Positions 11,143-21,488 of a stretch of 32,046 nucleotides of DNA are shown one piece after another. Position 1 is the stretch's first letter; each line of letters starts with the position of its first letter. Source of the DNA: Acanthamoeba lenticulata (lineage: Eukaryota; Discosea; Longamoebia; Acanthamoebidae); contig NAVB01000292.1 of NCBI GenBank assembly GCA_002179805.1, positions 1-32,046 of the forward strand, given 5' to 3'. The position numbers and the translations under genes were made by a program. The notes beneath the pieces were generated by a model. That model searched no databases, was not told the origin of the DNA, and saw nothing but the letters and a program-made list of their open reading frames with translations.

Positions 11143-14100
11143 TCACGCCTTCTTGCGTCCAGCGGTGAGGCCAAGGAGAATGTAGGCAATGGCGTGGAAG
11201 AGGAAATACTGCATGAAGAGAAACAGGAACGACGCCCACAGGCTCCCTTGGTTGTTGTCCAGGTTGAGCCTTTCCAAAACGTCCTCACCACCTGAGCAAG
11301 TTGCTCACTCTGGTGAGTACACCGACAACGGTATCATCAATAAGCAGCGAGAGAGAAGCCTGCACGTACTTGGGATGCAGGACACGTCGTCAGCATCGCA
11401 GGTGAAGGTCAGGCCGTCGAACTCGTTTCGCGCAAAGATCTGATACCCGTATTTGTACAGCGAGAAGTACTTGAGCCTGTTTTGGAGAGAAAGGCCTCAA
11501 ACGTCAGCGGTCTCGACCCCCACACGTATCATCAACGACTGACTAGCAGGCTGCCGGCAGCGCACCAGATGAACCAGTAGGGCACGGAGTCGTCGCTGAG
11601 GAAGAAGCCGCCCAGGAGAATCAACGGAATCAACACCACCGGGGCGAGCGCCATGGACGCGTTGAGGTTCGGCGCGCCGGCGCTCACCACAAGCCCGAGC
11701 AAATGCGACACCATCGTCACAACGATACACGCGGCGATGAAGATGAAGAATTTGTCGGCCTCCGTTTGATAGCCCACCTGTTGCGCTCGGGGTGAGTGCT
11801 GGGGCCGGGTAAGTGGCGCGGCGAGACGGGCCGTGAGCACGCACCATGAAGTAGGTGATGGTGCCCTGGAGGACGGGGAAGACGATCAGAGAGGGCATGT
11901 CGGCGATGACTTTGGCCACGTAGTAGGTGAGTGTGTTGTAGTTTCCCATCAGGCGCTCGCGTGCAAACAGGATTCGCTCGTGGTGGAAGGTGAGGAGAGA
12001 GCCCATCATGGGCCCCAGCGCCAGCGACATGATCACAAAGAACAGCGACCCCTGCCGGTCGGTTATACTGTCTTGGTTGTGGCCCAGCTGATCATAATGC
12101 CCCACCACCACCACCCACCACCACCACGCCGAGTCCCTTGAGTGGTGCGCCGGTGCGACAGACCATTCGTGCAAAGACGAGGAGGAGCACCTGGAGGAAA
12201 AAGAGGCCGATGAGGATGGACAAAAACAGCGACTGGATGAACCGCGCGGGGACCAGCATGGGGTCGCGCAGCTGCACGATCGTGCTTCGGAACACGAGCA
12301 GGCCGAGCCGGTACAGCACGTTGGGGCCCTTCACCACCTTGATCGCCGCCACCTCTGCACAGGGAAAGGCCATTGTGCGGTGAGGAAGACACCGCGACAT
12401 CGATCGAGCAGCACAGAGAGGCCATCGGAGCTCGGCCGAAAAGGGTACCTGACTCGTATTCGTCGTCGGCGCTGCGGCCCCACCGGAGCGAGGCCAACTT
12501 GGAGATGCGCGGCGACTTGAGCCTCGGGCGGAGAAGCGGGTCGGCGTAGCGGCTCTCATCCTCGGCGAGTTCGGGCAACCGGTGGGTCGTGCGATAGGCG
12601 GTGATGAGGTGCTTGAGCCGCTCTTCGCCCTCCTCCTTGCTCGAGATGTAACTGTCGACCTTGGCCAGGTTCACTGTTACGCCAAACAAATCGGATTCAA
12701 GAAATGAATTCAACATTAAATAGAAATGTTTTAAAAATTAAGCAAAAAAAAAAAAAAAAGTATGAAGATGAGCAACTGCTCGACATGAGAACAGCAACAG
12801 GAGGAGACGCGTACGTATGTGCTCGGCCGGGTTGCAAAACGTGGGGCACTTGTAGCCGAGCTTGGAGAAGTAGGAGACCACCTTTTGCGGGGGCCCGTTG
12901 TAGATGATGTGCCCCTCAGCCAGCAGGATCAGTCGGTCAAACTTCAAGAAGATGTCCGTGCTGCGCAGACGTCCCCAAGAAGGCATCGTCGTCAGTGATG
13001 GGCAGTGCGTCGTGCATGTAAGTGGCCACAGAACAGCAAATCTCGCGGGCGCACCTGGGCTGATGGATGGTGGTGACGATGGTGCGGCCCATCGCGGCCA
13101 GGCGCTGGAGCTTCTCCACGAGGGCGTAGGCGGTCGACGAGTCGAGACCAGAGGTGGGCTCGTCAAGGAAAAGGATCGACGGGTCGGTGATCATCTCCAT
13201 GCCGATGCTCACCCTCTTCCGCTGCCCGGTGGAAATGCCTTGGTTCTCGACGTCGCCTATTCGTGTCCGCTGGCAGTCCTCGAGGCCCAACTGTTGTTGT
13301 TGTTGTAGTTTTTGGCCAGCACGAGTTGAGGATCATCATCTTCATCATCATCAAGTGAAATGCATCCCACGCGATGAAAAGGACCAGGCTTTCCTCCCAC
13401 GGACCTCAGTGATGAGCGAGTCGACTTGTCCCTGCTTGTCGGTCTCCCGCACAGGGAGCTTGAGCTGAGCAGCAAACCACAGCGTCTCACGTGGTGTCAA
13501 CGTCGGGTAGAGGACGTCGTCCTGAAGAACAAAGAAGGGCAGAAAAGAGAGAGGTAAGCCTGACATGCAGGTTTGTGGAATTTGGGCCACGAAAGTAGTA
13601 ACAGCTACGGCGGTACCTGCATAATGTAGGAGCTGAGCCTCGACCAGGTGTGGCGCGGGATGCGCTCCTTGGGGATATCATTGAGAGTGATGGTGCCCCG
13701 CATTTTGCCCGTCTGGTTGCGCCCGGCCAACAGGTTGAGCAAGGTGGTCTTGCCCGCTCCTGTCGTTCCCGGTCAGCGGCAATGTCATTTTGGTGTGTGC
13801 CTTGAGGAGGCCTTCCTTGAAACACGCACACATACGGGCCAGTGGCAAATAAAAGAAAAGATAAAAAAAAACAACATAATAATAATAAAACGGTTGCGCC
13901 GAGCGTACCGGAAGGACCCATGATGGCCGTGAGCTCGCCGGTGCGCAGCTCTCCTTGAAGGCCCTTGAGCAGAGTCTTCTTGCGCTTCTTGCCGAACGGA
14001 TTCTTCCCTTCGCGCATCTTCACTGTGAAGAAGAGGTCCTCAAAGGCCAGCGAGACCGGAATGCACTTGGCCCGCCTCGCTGGCATGTTATACAGCGTGC

Positions 14101-14413
14101 GCCTCGCCGGATCTTCCAGCAGCCTTCGTGCCCGTCGCGGCTTACGCATAGCAATCATGCTGCCGCCTTGGTTTGTTTCCTCATCTCCTCCGCCTTTGAG
14201 TCCAGCCTCATCCCCTTCTTCAGCTTCGAGGTCTTCTTCTTCTTCTTCTTCGTCCTCTTCTACCTCCTCTTCTTCACTTCCGTCGCTAATGGAAGCGGTG
14301 GTGGCGGCCTCGAGGTCTTCTTCTTCTTCGTCGTCCTCATGCCTGCCGGCAGGCGGAGTGACAACAGGAGCTCCCGCCGAAAAGGCCACCCCCTTTTGCT
14401 TCTTCTTCTCCAT
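11143..14413 (-). CDS. ABCG-family half-transporter (NBD-TMD order)
   Basis: ATP-binding cassette transporter of subfamily G, in which the nucleotide-binding domain precedes a six-helix membrane domain; two copies must pair to work. Exons 13909-14413, 13617-13759, 13405-13521, 13055-13290, 12815-12960, 12449-12673, 12191-12354, 11845-12087, 11566-11777, 11370-11476 and 11143-11291 give 748 residues. An acidic Glu/Asp-rich N-terminus of about 100 residues is unusual. Walker A GPSGAGKTT is rebuilt across intron 1. The signature is [11 protein letters not shown], with Thr where most ABCGs have Gly, followed by Walker [13 protein letters not shown] and the H-loop TTIHQPS. Membrane segments begin in exon 7, and NRQG-type [21 protein letters not shown] and the C-terminal [11 protein letters not shown] are all ABCG hallmarks. 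The donor at 11565 rebuilds [18 protein letters not shown] exactly. The substrate (lipid, sterol or drug) is unknown. The start is the first ATG in frame. Confidence 0.92.
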
Positions 14414-14619
14414 CACACTCTCTCACGAAGTAAGCAAAAGGGCCTCTCTCGTTTACTCGCTCAAAACTGCCCGGCCGTGGATCTTCTTCTTCTTATTCGC
14501 GTTAAATAACACCACCACCACCAATGGCCTTAAGCCCCGAAAGGCGTTAAAATGGCCTTAACTCCGATCTACCTCTAGATAAAGCGAGATATCACACGCA
14601 CTTACCCTAGGGAACACGA

Positions 14620-17600
14620 TCACCAGGAGGGCGGCTTGCCCAGGTCCCAGTCCAGCTGTGGTGGTTGTGGCACTGGCTTTGACCGCAGCGCTGGTCGTGG
14701 CGGAAGGCCCCTTCGTAGGCGGTCGATGTGGTCCAGCACAAACGCGGTGGCGCCCTCCTTGGTCGGGTGTGTCTCCTCCCACTGCCAGCTCACCAGAGCC
14801 TTCTTCAGCTCCCCTGTACGGTTCGGCCGGGAGGGTTCCGACCCCGACGCGTAAGCTGCGTACGCCAGAAACACAAGAAGCATAAAGAAGCAGCGCACCA
14901 ATGCGCTTGGTCGGGATATCGCGGGGCAGGAGGGCCTTGATCTCGTTGCCCTGTATGCGTACATGTGTGCGTACGATGGCGCCGTGGTGAGGAATGGGAT
15001 CATTGACGAGGAGGCGGGAGGCAAAGGGGACGGTCAAGTACGTCAAGTAGCGGCATCCCGTAAGCTGCCGCCACCACACCGTTCTCCTGCAGCACACGCT
15101 GAAAGAGCTCAGCTGGCAACGAGAGGGCGGGGAGCCCGCTGTCAGACCGACCCATGGAGAGGCAAACCAAAGGAGAAAAAGGACGGAAATGGAGGGGGGG
15201 GGAAGGGACTGTACTATCAAAGTGGTAGCGCGGTGAGCCGTGAACGAGCATCGTGTGTCCGAGAAGCGTGGCCAGTTGCCAATGGTGCTCGTGGTTGCGC
15301 AGCCTAGCCATTTTCACGTCTCAGCAACAAGCTGGGGGAACCAATGCGCACATGAGGGCCAATGGGAGGAGGCACCAGTGGAGAATGTCATGTCGGCGGT
15401 GATGAACGAGCAGCTTGTAGGAGCTTTCGATGACTGGGGACCAGCCATGTGTAATGCGACAGGCGCGTGCGTCCGGTGAGTGGGGGAGGTGTGGTGGCCA
15501 GGAAGGAAAGGACAACAACAACAACAACAAAAAAGGACGACATATATCCTACCGGAGAGGTCGCCGTCCTCACTGCCCTCGTAGTGGTGACATGCGTGAA
15601 TGACGGGAATGAAATCGTGCGCGATGTGCAGGAGGCTCATCGTCGCCTGCAGCAACAAGAACAGTTCCTTGGCATAGGCCTCTGGCAGCTGAATCAGGTC
15701 CCAACGCGTCCAGCTGATTAATTCGACCTGCCGGAGGCAGCCTCTTTCCCCAGCTTCCCGCGTGTGTGTGGCACAGGAACAAAGGCGGGCGTACCGACGT
15801 GCAGCGTTTGATTTCATTTACAGTGGCTCCGGCCAGCGCGCTACCGAACGAGCTGTAGCCGCTCCTGTGTGTTCCATCATGAGCTCCAACATGGCCCACT
15901 CGTCCCAAAAGCGAGATGATGGGGAGAACTACCAGTTGGCCAAGAGGGCGGGGCTCACAAAGGCGAGGAGGAGAGCCAATCTCCTGCTGGTGCTGGGCAT
16001 TTCGCGACTCACCCTGTCGCATACGCCGAATATATTCCGCACGGTCAGACAGTTGGAGGGGGGGGGTTCGACCTTACTTGCGAGAGGAGGGAGAGCGAGA
16101 ACACTTACTGGTACAAGTATTCGACAGAACTCACGGCAGTCCTCGTGGTCTCCTGCGTCCAAGGGTTGACCGGGAGATTGATTTCGGCGGCCAGCGGAGG
16201 CAGCGAGGAGAAGGACGCAGGGGCCGAGGCGGCCCCCTTTTCCGGGTCGATCGACGATAACGAAGTCGAAAACTTGAAGAGGGTCTCGTGCAGCTTGATG
16301 CTATGTTGGCCAGCCAAAATAAAGTTGGTAAATAATAAAAAAACAACAAATAAATCAGTAAATAAAATATAAATTTAAAATGAGAAGTGGGTGGCGTACT
16401 GGGCAAGGTCACTAAGCATCAGCGCACTGTACTTGTGCATGATCATCTTGCGCAGCTCCAGCTCTCGTCGGGCAACGTGTGAGGAGGAGATGAATCGATC
16501 CTGCTCCCCAGCGTGTCAGCCACAAAGACTGAAAAAGAGCAAACAAGGTGGAGAAGGAAGGCGGGCGTGGAGAAAATGTGTACGCGAATCGTTTTCTCGC
16601 CCATGGCTTGCGCCAACGGCTGGTCAAGACGCAGACGGTAGGCTCGGCGTAGACGAATGGTGCGCAGGATGCGCACGGGATCGTACCACAGTGAGTTGTA
16701 CGGAGTGTAGGTTGTCCGCAACAGCCGGTTGGCTGCATCGTTCAGCCCTTGGCCTGTGTAGTCCTCCACCGTTTGGTCCTGCAGCCGATACAAAAGCGCG
16801 TTGATGGTAAAGTCCGTCCTGGACAGCCCCCATTACCGCCAAAAATAATAAATAAATAAATAAATAAAATACAAATTCAATGTTAATCAGGGAGTCACCA
16901 TATAAGAGGGAGGTGACCACACGAACCGGAACAACATCTCCTCCTCCCATGAGTCCATGATGCGCTGTTCGAAGCGAAGCTCGCGCCCAGAATACCACAT
17001 GGTCCACCTGTTACCCTGGAGCTCCTGCACCTTGATGTCGCTGAGGTCCATATAGTCTGCCCCCCCCCCAACCGAAGCGCTTCGGTTATTGTTGCGCAAA
17101 GGGTGCAGGAGAGAGAAGTAAAAGTTTGCACAAAGGATAATATGAATGAATGAATGAATAAATAAATAAATAAATAAATGTAAAAATAGAAACCTGGATG
17201 CTTTGTTTTGTGTCGCTTGCGGGCGTATTCGGCCAGCTGCTGCCCAAACACTGGGCCCTGCAGTGGCCTCCCCAAACAAGATCATCACACATTACGTTGC
17301 GCCCTCTTTCAGCTCTCGGTCCGACCAGGTACAGCAGAGCGTACAAAAGTGCACGCACCGGAACACCGGCAACAATAAAGTCCATGCCCTGGCCCCGGTG
17401 TAGCATGTTGGGGTAGAGTAACTTTTGTGGGCCGAGGTCGCCAGTCGCGCAAGCAGGAGTACACGTCAGTCAGCGGAGGAACGCATAACCAGGAAGGGAT
17501 GAAAGAGCGCGGGGGGGGGAGGTGTCGTGGTACACTATTCATAGTGCATCACCACACCAGGAGGCCTCCTCCTTCCTGCCCGCCGCGCGCTAGAGCAGGG

Positions 17601-18292
17601 AAACGTACACGATCGCGCACCCAGCCGCCACCAAGACGGATGTCAATTGGCCGAGGCTGCTGTTCGAGGAACGAGAGCAAGAGCATAAAGACGCGTGCAT
17701 CGGTTGCGTCGCACTTGCCGCCCGCTTTGGTAAACTGGGCGGAACAGCAACAACAACACACAGAGAGAGAGAGAGAGAAAGAGAGCGAGCGAGCGAGCGA
17801 GCGAGCAAGGGAGAGAAGCACAAGGGCAGTGAGCGCTTGGAGGAGTGCAGAGAGCTGAAGAAGGGGGGAGGGAGGGGAGAAATTGGCCAGGTGAGGCGAG
17901 TGTACCGGTACTGCGACTGCGGCGGCGGCGGTGGATCCCTGTGAGCGACGTCGCAGTTCTGCTATGAAGTCGTCCTCTGATGCGGCATCATTCTCAGAAG
18001 AATAATAACCACCGTCATGGCTACTACTGGCGCCCCTGTGGCGGGCAAAGCGACTCCCGGAAGGTGCTGCGAAGGTCGAGTAGGGGAGCGGTCGTGCTGG
18101 CTGGCAAGAAGGTGCCACAGCAACCCAGGACTTCATGGGCAGCATTCTTCTCGCCAAGCACTGCCCAGGGACCGGAGTGGTGGTTACCACTACTGTGCGT
18201 GAAGAGCAGCAGCAGGCTGACGCAGCCTTTGACAAGAAGACAACAGCTGCTGCTGTTGCTGCTGCCGCACCAAGCCGTTCCGAACGCCGCAT
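14620..18292 (-). CDS. tRNA nucleotidyltransferase (CCA-adding family), divergent active site
   Basis: Class II nucleotidyltransferase of the family that adds CCA to tRNA 3' ends. Exons 17906-18292, 17609-17734, 17359-17421, 17194-17257, 16927-17056, 16584-16818, 16400-16500, 16109-16300, 15933-16013, 15795-15864, 15553-15727, 15352-15433, 15215-15303, 15042-15112, 14899-14950 and 14620-14813 keep frame throughout and give 703 residues. The N-terminal 130 residues, rich in Ala, Ser and Arg, could be a mitochondrial presequence. Recognisable parts are GGGWVRDR (about residue 165), TDFTINALLYRLQ (from about 258), VEDYTGQGLND, YDPVRILRTIRLRRAYRL and the C-terminal LLDGNEIKALL with VSWQWEETHPTKE, as in yeast Cca1. 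However, the metal-binding DxD reads GMD (183-185), RRD reads RTD, and the DDP of the next motif reads YDP. It may be a partial-activity enzyme or a pseudoenzyme. Acanthamoeba is reported to carry several such enzymes with divided roles. Confidence 0.85.
16841..16870 (-). repeat. (TTTA)n tetranucleotide run in an intron of the nucleotidyltransferase gene
   Basis: Plus strand reads AATAAATAAATAAAT; on the coding strand it is T-rich. It fills most of the intron between exons 16927-17056 and 16584-16818. Confidence 0.85.
17144..17180 (-). repeat. (ATTC)n/(TTTA)n compound tetranucleotide run in the preceding intron
   Basis: Four GAAT units followed by about six AAAT units on the plus strand, inside the intron between exons 17194-17257 and 16927-17056 of the nucleotidyltransferase. 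The unit change GAAT to AAAT suggests a single substitution that spread by slippage. Confidence 0.85.
17761..17818 (-). repeat. (CT)n/(CTCG)n run (sense) in intron 1 of the nucleotidyltransferase gene
   Basis: Plus strand reads (GA)n and then (GAGC)n. It lies within intron 17735-17905, just upstream of the 3' splice site, and extends its polypyrimidine tract. Confidence 0.85.
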
Positions 18293-18471
18293 TTTTTTTA
18301 ATACAGAGGCTGCAGTCTCACTAGTGAGCTGCTGAAGTGGGTGGATCACCACCAATCTTGGAGGCCCGGAAGATGAGATCTGAGATTCAGATGGCCTCCA
18401 AGAAATAATTGTTTTTTTTTCTTTTTTCTTTTGGGTCTTGGCCTGGAGAAGGAAAACGACTCAACATCCCA

Positions 18472-19379
18472 ATGGATGCGGACAGAGGGGAGGAGGAACT
18501 ACACAACACAAAAAACGATGCGGCACAAGAGCTGACAGCAGCAGCCACCACGTCCGTCCCGGACGGAACTGGTGCTGGCGGAACACCACCGCGTGGTGCT
18601 TGTCCGCACGCCTACCTCCGTTCGCTTCCCATACGAAGCGTATGCAGCGTAGTTTCTAGTCTTCTTGTTGGTGGTGCCACGACGTTTCTCTTCACACAGG
18701 TACCAATTAACCAATAAAATAAATAAATCTAGAACAAAAAAAAAGGAAATGCTGCTCATTCTTACTCTCTTTTTCTGTTTCGTCTTGATGAGCCTGAGAG
18801 CCTTGTCCAGGCGCTGAGCGTAGCAGGGCTGGTAACGGCTGCCGCGCTCACGTGCGGCATCGCTCACAGCGGCATTCTTCCTGCCAACCCCGCCGCAGCG
18901 GACAGTGACCAGAGCGTGCTTGAGGTTCCCTGTGCTGACGCACGTCGCGCGTTTGCTAATACCGCCTTTGCTGGTCCGTTGGCGACTCTCCTTCTCTCTT
19001 TCTCTAGATCATCATCATCATCATCAATCATGGGAGACCAAAGCACTTGCGTGTGTCTTTGCTGACTCCCTGTGGTTGCAGGACTTGGCGCTGGCGCCCT
19101 TATTGTGGGGGTCTTTGCTCTGCGAAATCGTGGTGTTGTTTAGAGCGTCTCTCCGCTTTAAAAGGAGCAAACGTTTGAGAGGAGGCACATGCATGTGGTG
19201 GCATATCGTGGGATGGTCTCCCTTTCCCAATGGTGGCACCATCTCTCTCTCTCTCTCTCTCATCAATAAGTTTGTGTTCTGTACATTCTTGTTCTTTCAT
19301 GCCGTATCTCTTGCCGGCAGCTGAGAGACGTCTCATGGCTTGGGAAGAGCAAGCCAACGATTTGGCAAGCCCCATGTGA
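18472..19379 (+). CDS. Small three-helix membrane protein, unassigned
   Basis: I do not recognise this family. Exons 18472-18699, 18811-18973, 19082-19129 and 19321-19379 join in frame to 165 residues. Three hydrophobic segments lie at about residues 55-74 (SVVSSLLVGGATTFLF), 77-97 (ALSVAGLVTAAALTCGIAHSG) and 124-144 (LGAGALIVGVFAL). The N-terminal 50 residues are hydrophilic with two Cys near the first helix. Before helix 3 stands PCADARRAF, and the predicted tail is ERRLMAWEEQANDLASPM. The PCA...F motif and the polar tail faintly recall the Cox20 family of cytochrome oxidase assembly factors, but helix number and order differ, so this is only a hint. If the last intron is not spliced, the protein ends at a TAG at 19141-19143. 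The gene is divergent from the nucleotidyltransferase across 179 bp, so they may share a promoter. Confidence 0.62.
19241..19261 (+). repeat. (CT)n run in the proposed last intron of the small membrane protein gene
   Basis: CT in the sense direction. Because the other four CT runs in this window are all intronic, its position mildly supports the 19130-19320 intron. Confidence 0.8.
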
Positions 19380-21229
19380 AGGACTCATCATGTGCAAGCG
19401 TATCCGTGCGCCAGCTGTCAACGGACGAAACTGCCATGCACATCGTCCCGTTCAGGTCGTAAAGGATCTGGGCCTGTGTGTGCAGTCGCAGCAGTTGCCC
19501 ATCGTGCCGCCGCAGGAGCGGATGGGAGGACAAGATCGAGCTCACACCCCTCCGCGGGCCATTGTGTAACAAGGCCCGGAATGAGGCTCGAGCTGAAGGC
19601 CGATGCGAGAAGAAGTGGCCTATGCGCTGACCCAAAAGTTCTTCCTGCGCGCCCATGTCCACATAACACACTTATTGAGGGTGACGCCACTCTGCTGCTC
19701 AATGCCTGCAAGAGAGAGAGAGAGAGAGAGAAGTGGGTACGCGCGAGCAGTGCGAGAGCCACAAGAACGCATCATTCACGTAGGCAATTGTCGGTTCGTT
19801 GGGCACCGGATCACCGTTGGTGACCACCACCAACACGGGCAGCCTGATCACCCAAGGGTCCCTCCCCCAAAAACCAGATCAACAACCGTCATGTCGAGAA
19901 GCGAGTGAGTGTGCTTGAGTTTGCGTGTGCATGCGGGAGGGTGGTAACAAACTGGAGGGATACGCTCTCATCGAGAACGTAGTGGCGGAGGGCCGGCAGC
20001 ACGCGGCACATGTTGGCCCAGATCAAGCTTGAAGTCCCTAGGCGCGAGTGCAGCACCGACAACTCGTGCGAGAAGTCCAACGAAGGCGACCGGTCTGAAG
20101 AGGTCCCAGTCGAGGTCGAGACCGAAATCGAGGTCGAGGTCGCGATTAGCTGCTGGGTCCAGGCTACCGATGGCAACGCTGGTGATAGTGGCACTCTCGA
20201 CAGTGAACAAGTGGTCATCGACACCCCATTGAGCACTGGTGTGTTGTTCGCACCGCTAAAGCTGGTCAACGGGCTACCCGGCTGGTTGTCCGGCGCCGTC
20301 TCCCGCCACGGGCCTCGTTTCTTATGATGACAACATGGCTTTGGCTGCTGCGGAGGCCAAGACGGTAGCGGCGGTGCAGGATGCATAAGGCGGCAGAGGG
20401 AGACATACGTGGCGTCCTGTCGGGCAACGAGCTGCTCATGCTCCGCGCGCAGGTCGTAGAAGTCGCGACGTAGGGCGCCGACCTCGTCGGAGAGCCGCGA
20501 CATCGTTTGAGCGAGCTTCATCAAGAGACTCATGTCCATGCCAGGTGCAGTCTCCTCCACAAAACGATCATCATTTTCATCTTTGTTACGAGCAGTCGAG
20601 CTTTCCTTGCGGAATACTTCTTGGTCGTTGTCGTCGTCGCCAGCTTCGCTTTTGACATGGTGGTGTGACTCGTCGCACAGCTGGCCCGTCTCTTCCGGGT
20701 GGATGAAAATCTTATTCGCACCATCGTCATCATCCGAGAGCTTTTGCCTCTTTATCGTCCTCGTAGTCGACGACGTCGGGAACACAAGACGAGACGACAA
20801 TGTGGTAGAACTTGTTGATGAAGTCAGCTGGCTTCGCCCAACACTGCCAGCAGCTGATGCTGCTGAAGTTGGGGTAGTGCTGCTGCTGCTGCTGCTGTGC
20901 CTTCTCGCTACGTCGGGATTAGTGGGCTTTCGGCCACGCTTCTGTGCTGGCGCTGGGCGGCAGTCGCGTTCGCACCCCAGACGCACGCACCGGGCGCATG
21001 GTTGGCCCTCCCTGTTTTCGATACCCCATCGTTAACCCCCGCCCGGCAATTGCGGCGCCAAAAAGAGTCGTCAATGAAACAAGGAAGGAGTTGTGCTGCT
21101 GGGAGAGGCACTCGAAAATGTACAAGTGCAGGCCGAATGAGCTGCACGGCAGGGCACGCAGACAACCGGCAGTCGTTTGAAGGGTATTGCTGCGTTAAAT
21201 ACTCTCTTTTCTCTCTTTTCTTCAGCCAT
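19333..21229 (-). CDS. Zn2Cys6 (GAL4-like) transcription regulator with PAS-like C-terminus; exon model incomplete
   Basis: Probable nuclear DNA-binding regulator. The first exon (21124-21229, start ATG at 21229) holds VCVPCRAAHSAC, the first half of a Zn2Cys6 cluster. The next exon, from about 21011, holds the second half, PCARCVRLGCERDC, followed by a basic KRGRKP. The body has a Ser/Thr-rich stretch, the KRQK basic patch, an acidic DDDD region, and an amphipathic helix (MKLAQTMSRLSDEVGALRRD) suited to coiled-coil dimerisation. Towards the 3' end are PAS-like pieces: LPVLVVVTNGDP, TIAYVNDAF, EELLGQRIGHFF and LHTQAQILYDLNG. The junction inside the zinc cluster does not fit a GT-AG intron in frame, and two frame changes occur between about 19690 and 19790. 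Either short introns were missed, or the copy carries indels. Zn2Cys6-PAS proteins are common in Acanthamoeba, which supports the call. Confidence 0.65.
19710..19732 (-). repeat. (CT)n run (sense) beside a splice acceptor in the Zn2Cys6 gene
   Basis: Plus strand reads (AG)n. On the coding strand the CT run ends directly in TTGCAG, a good 3' splice site, so the repeat forms the polypyrimidine tract. Confidence 0.8.
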
Positions 21230-21488
21230 GTCCGCATGCTCAATGCTTCCTCTTCTGTTCCTGTTTCTTCTTCTTTCTCGCAGTTGCGTGTGCCCCGAAT
21301 TGTAATATGTCCAACCAATCATCACATTTGCACAAAAAATAGACAGGATGTTGAGAAGATACAGGATGTTGTCTCGGCAACAATATGAAAGCCTCGTGGC
21401 CACACATTATCTTCGGCCAAATTGTTGACAGTGGCCAGTGACACTGCTTCAAGGCCGTGTTCATTCTGAATTGTCTCTCTTGGGGAGG
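21230..21488. promoter_or_regulatory. Divergent spacer between Zn2Cys6 regulator and receptor kinase
   Basis: These 259 bp must carry both promoters. A GGCCAA string at 21415-21420 and a GTGGCCAG nearby lie 60-75 bp before the receptor start. No clear TATA box is visible on either strand. Confidence 0.45.

Noticed and set aside
13955..14561. Plus-strand Ser-rich frames
   Set aside because: Antisense to the Glu/Asp-rich N-terminus of the ABCG transporter, whose GAA/GAG codons read as TTC/CTC on the other strand.
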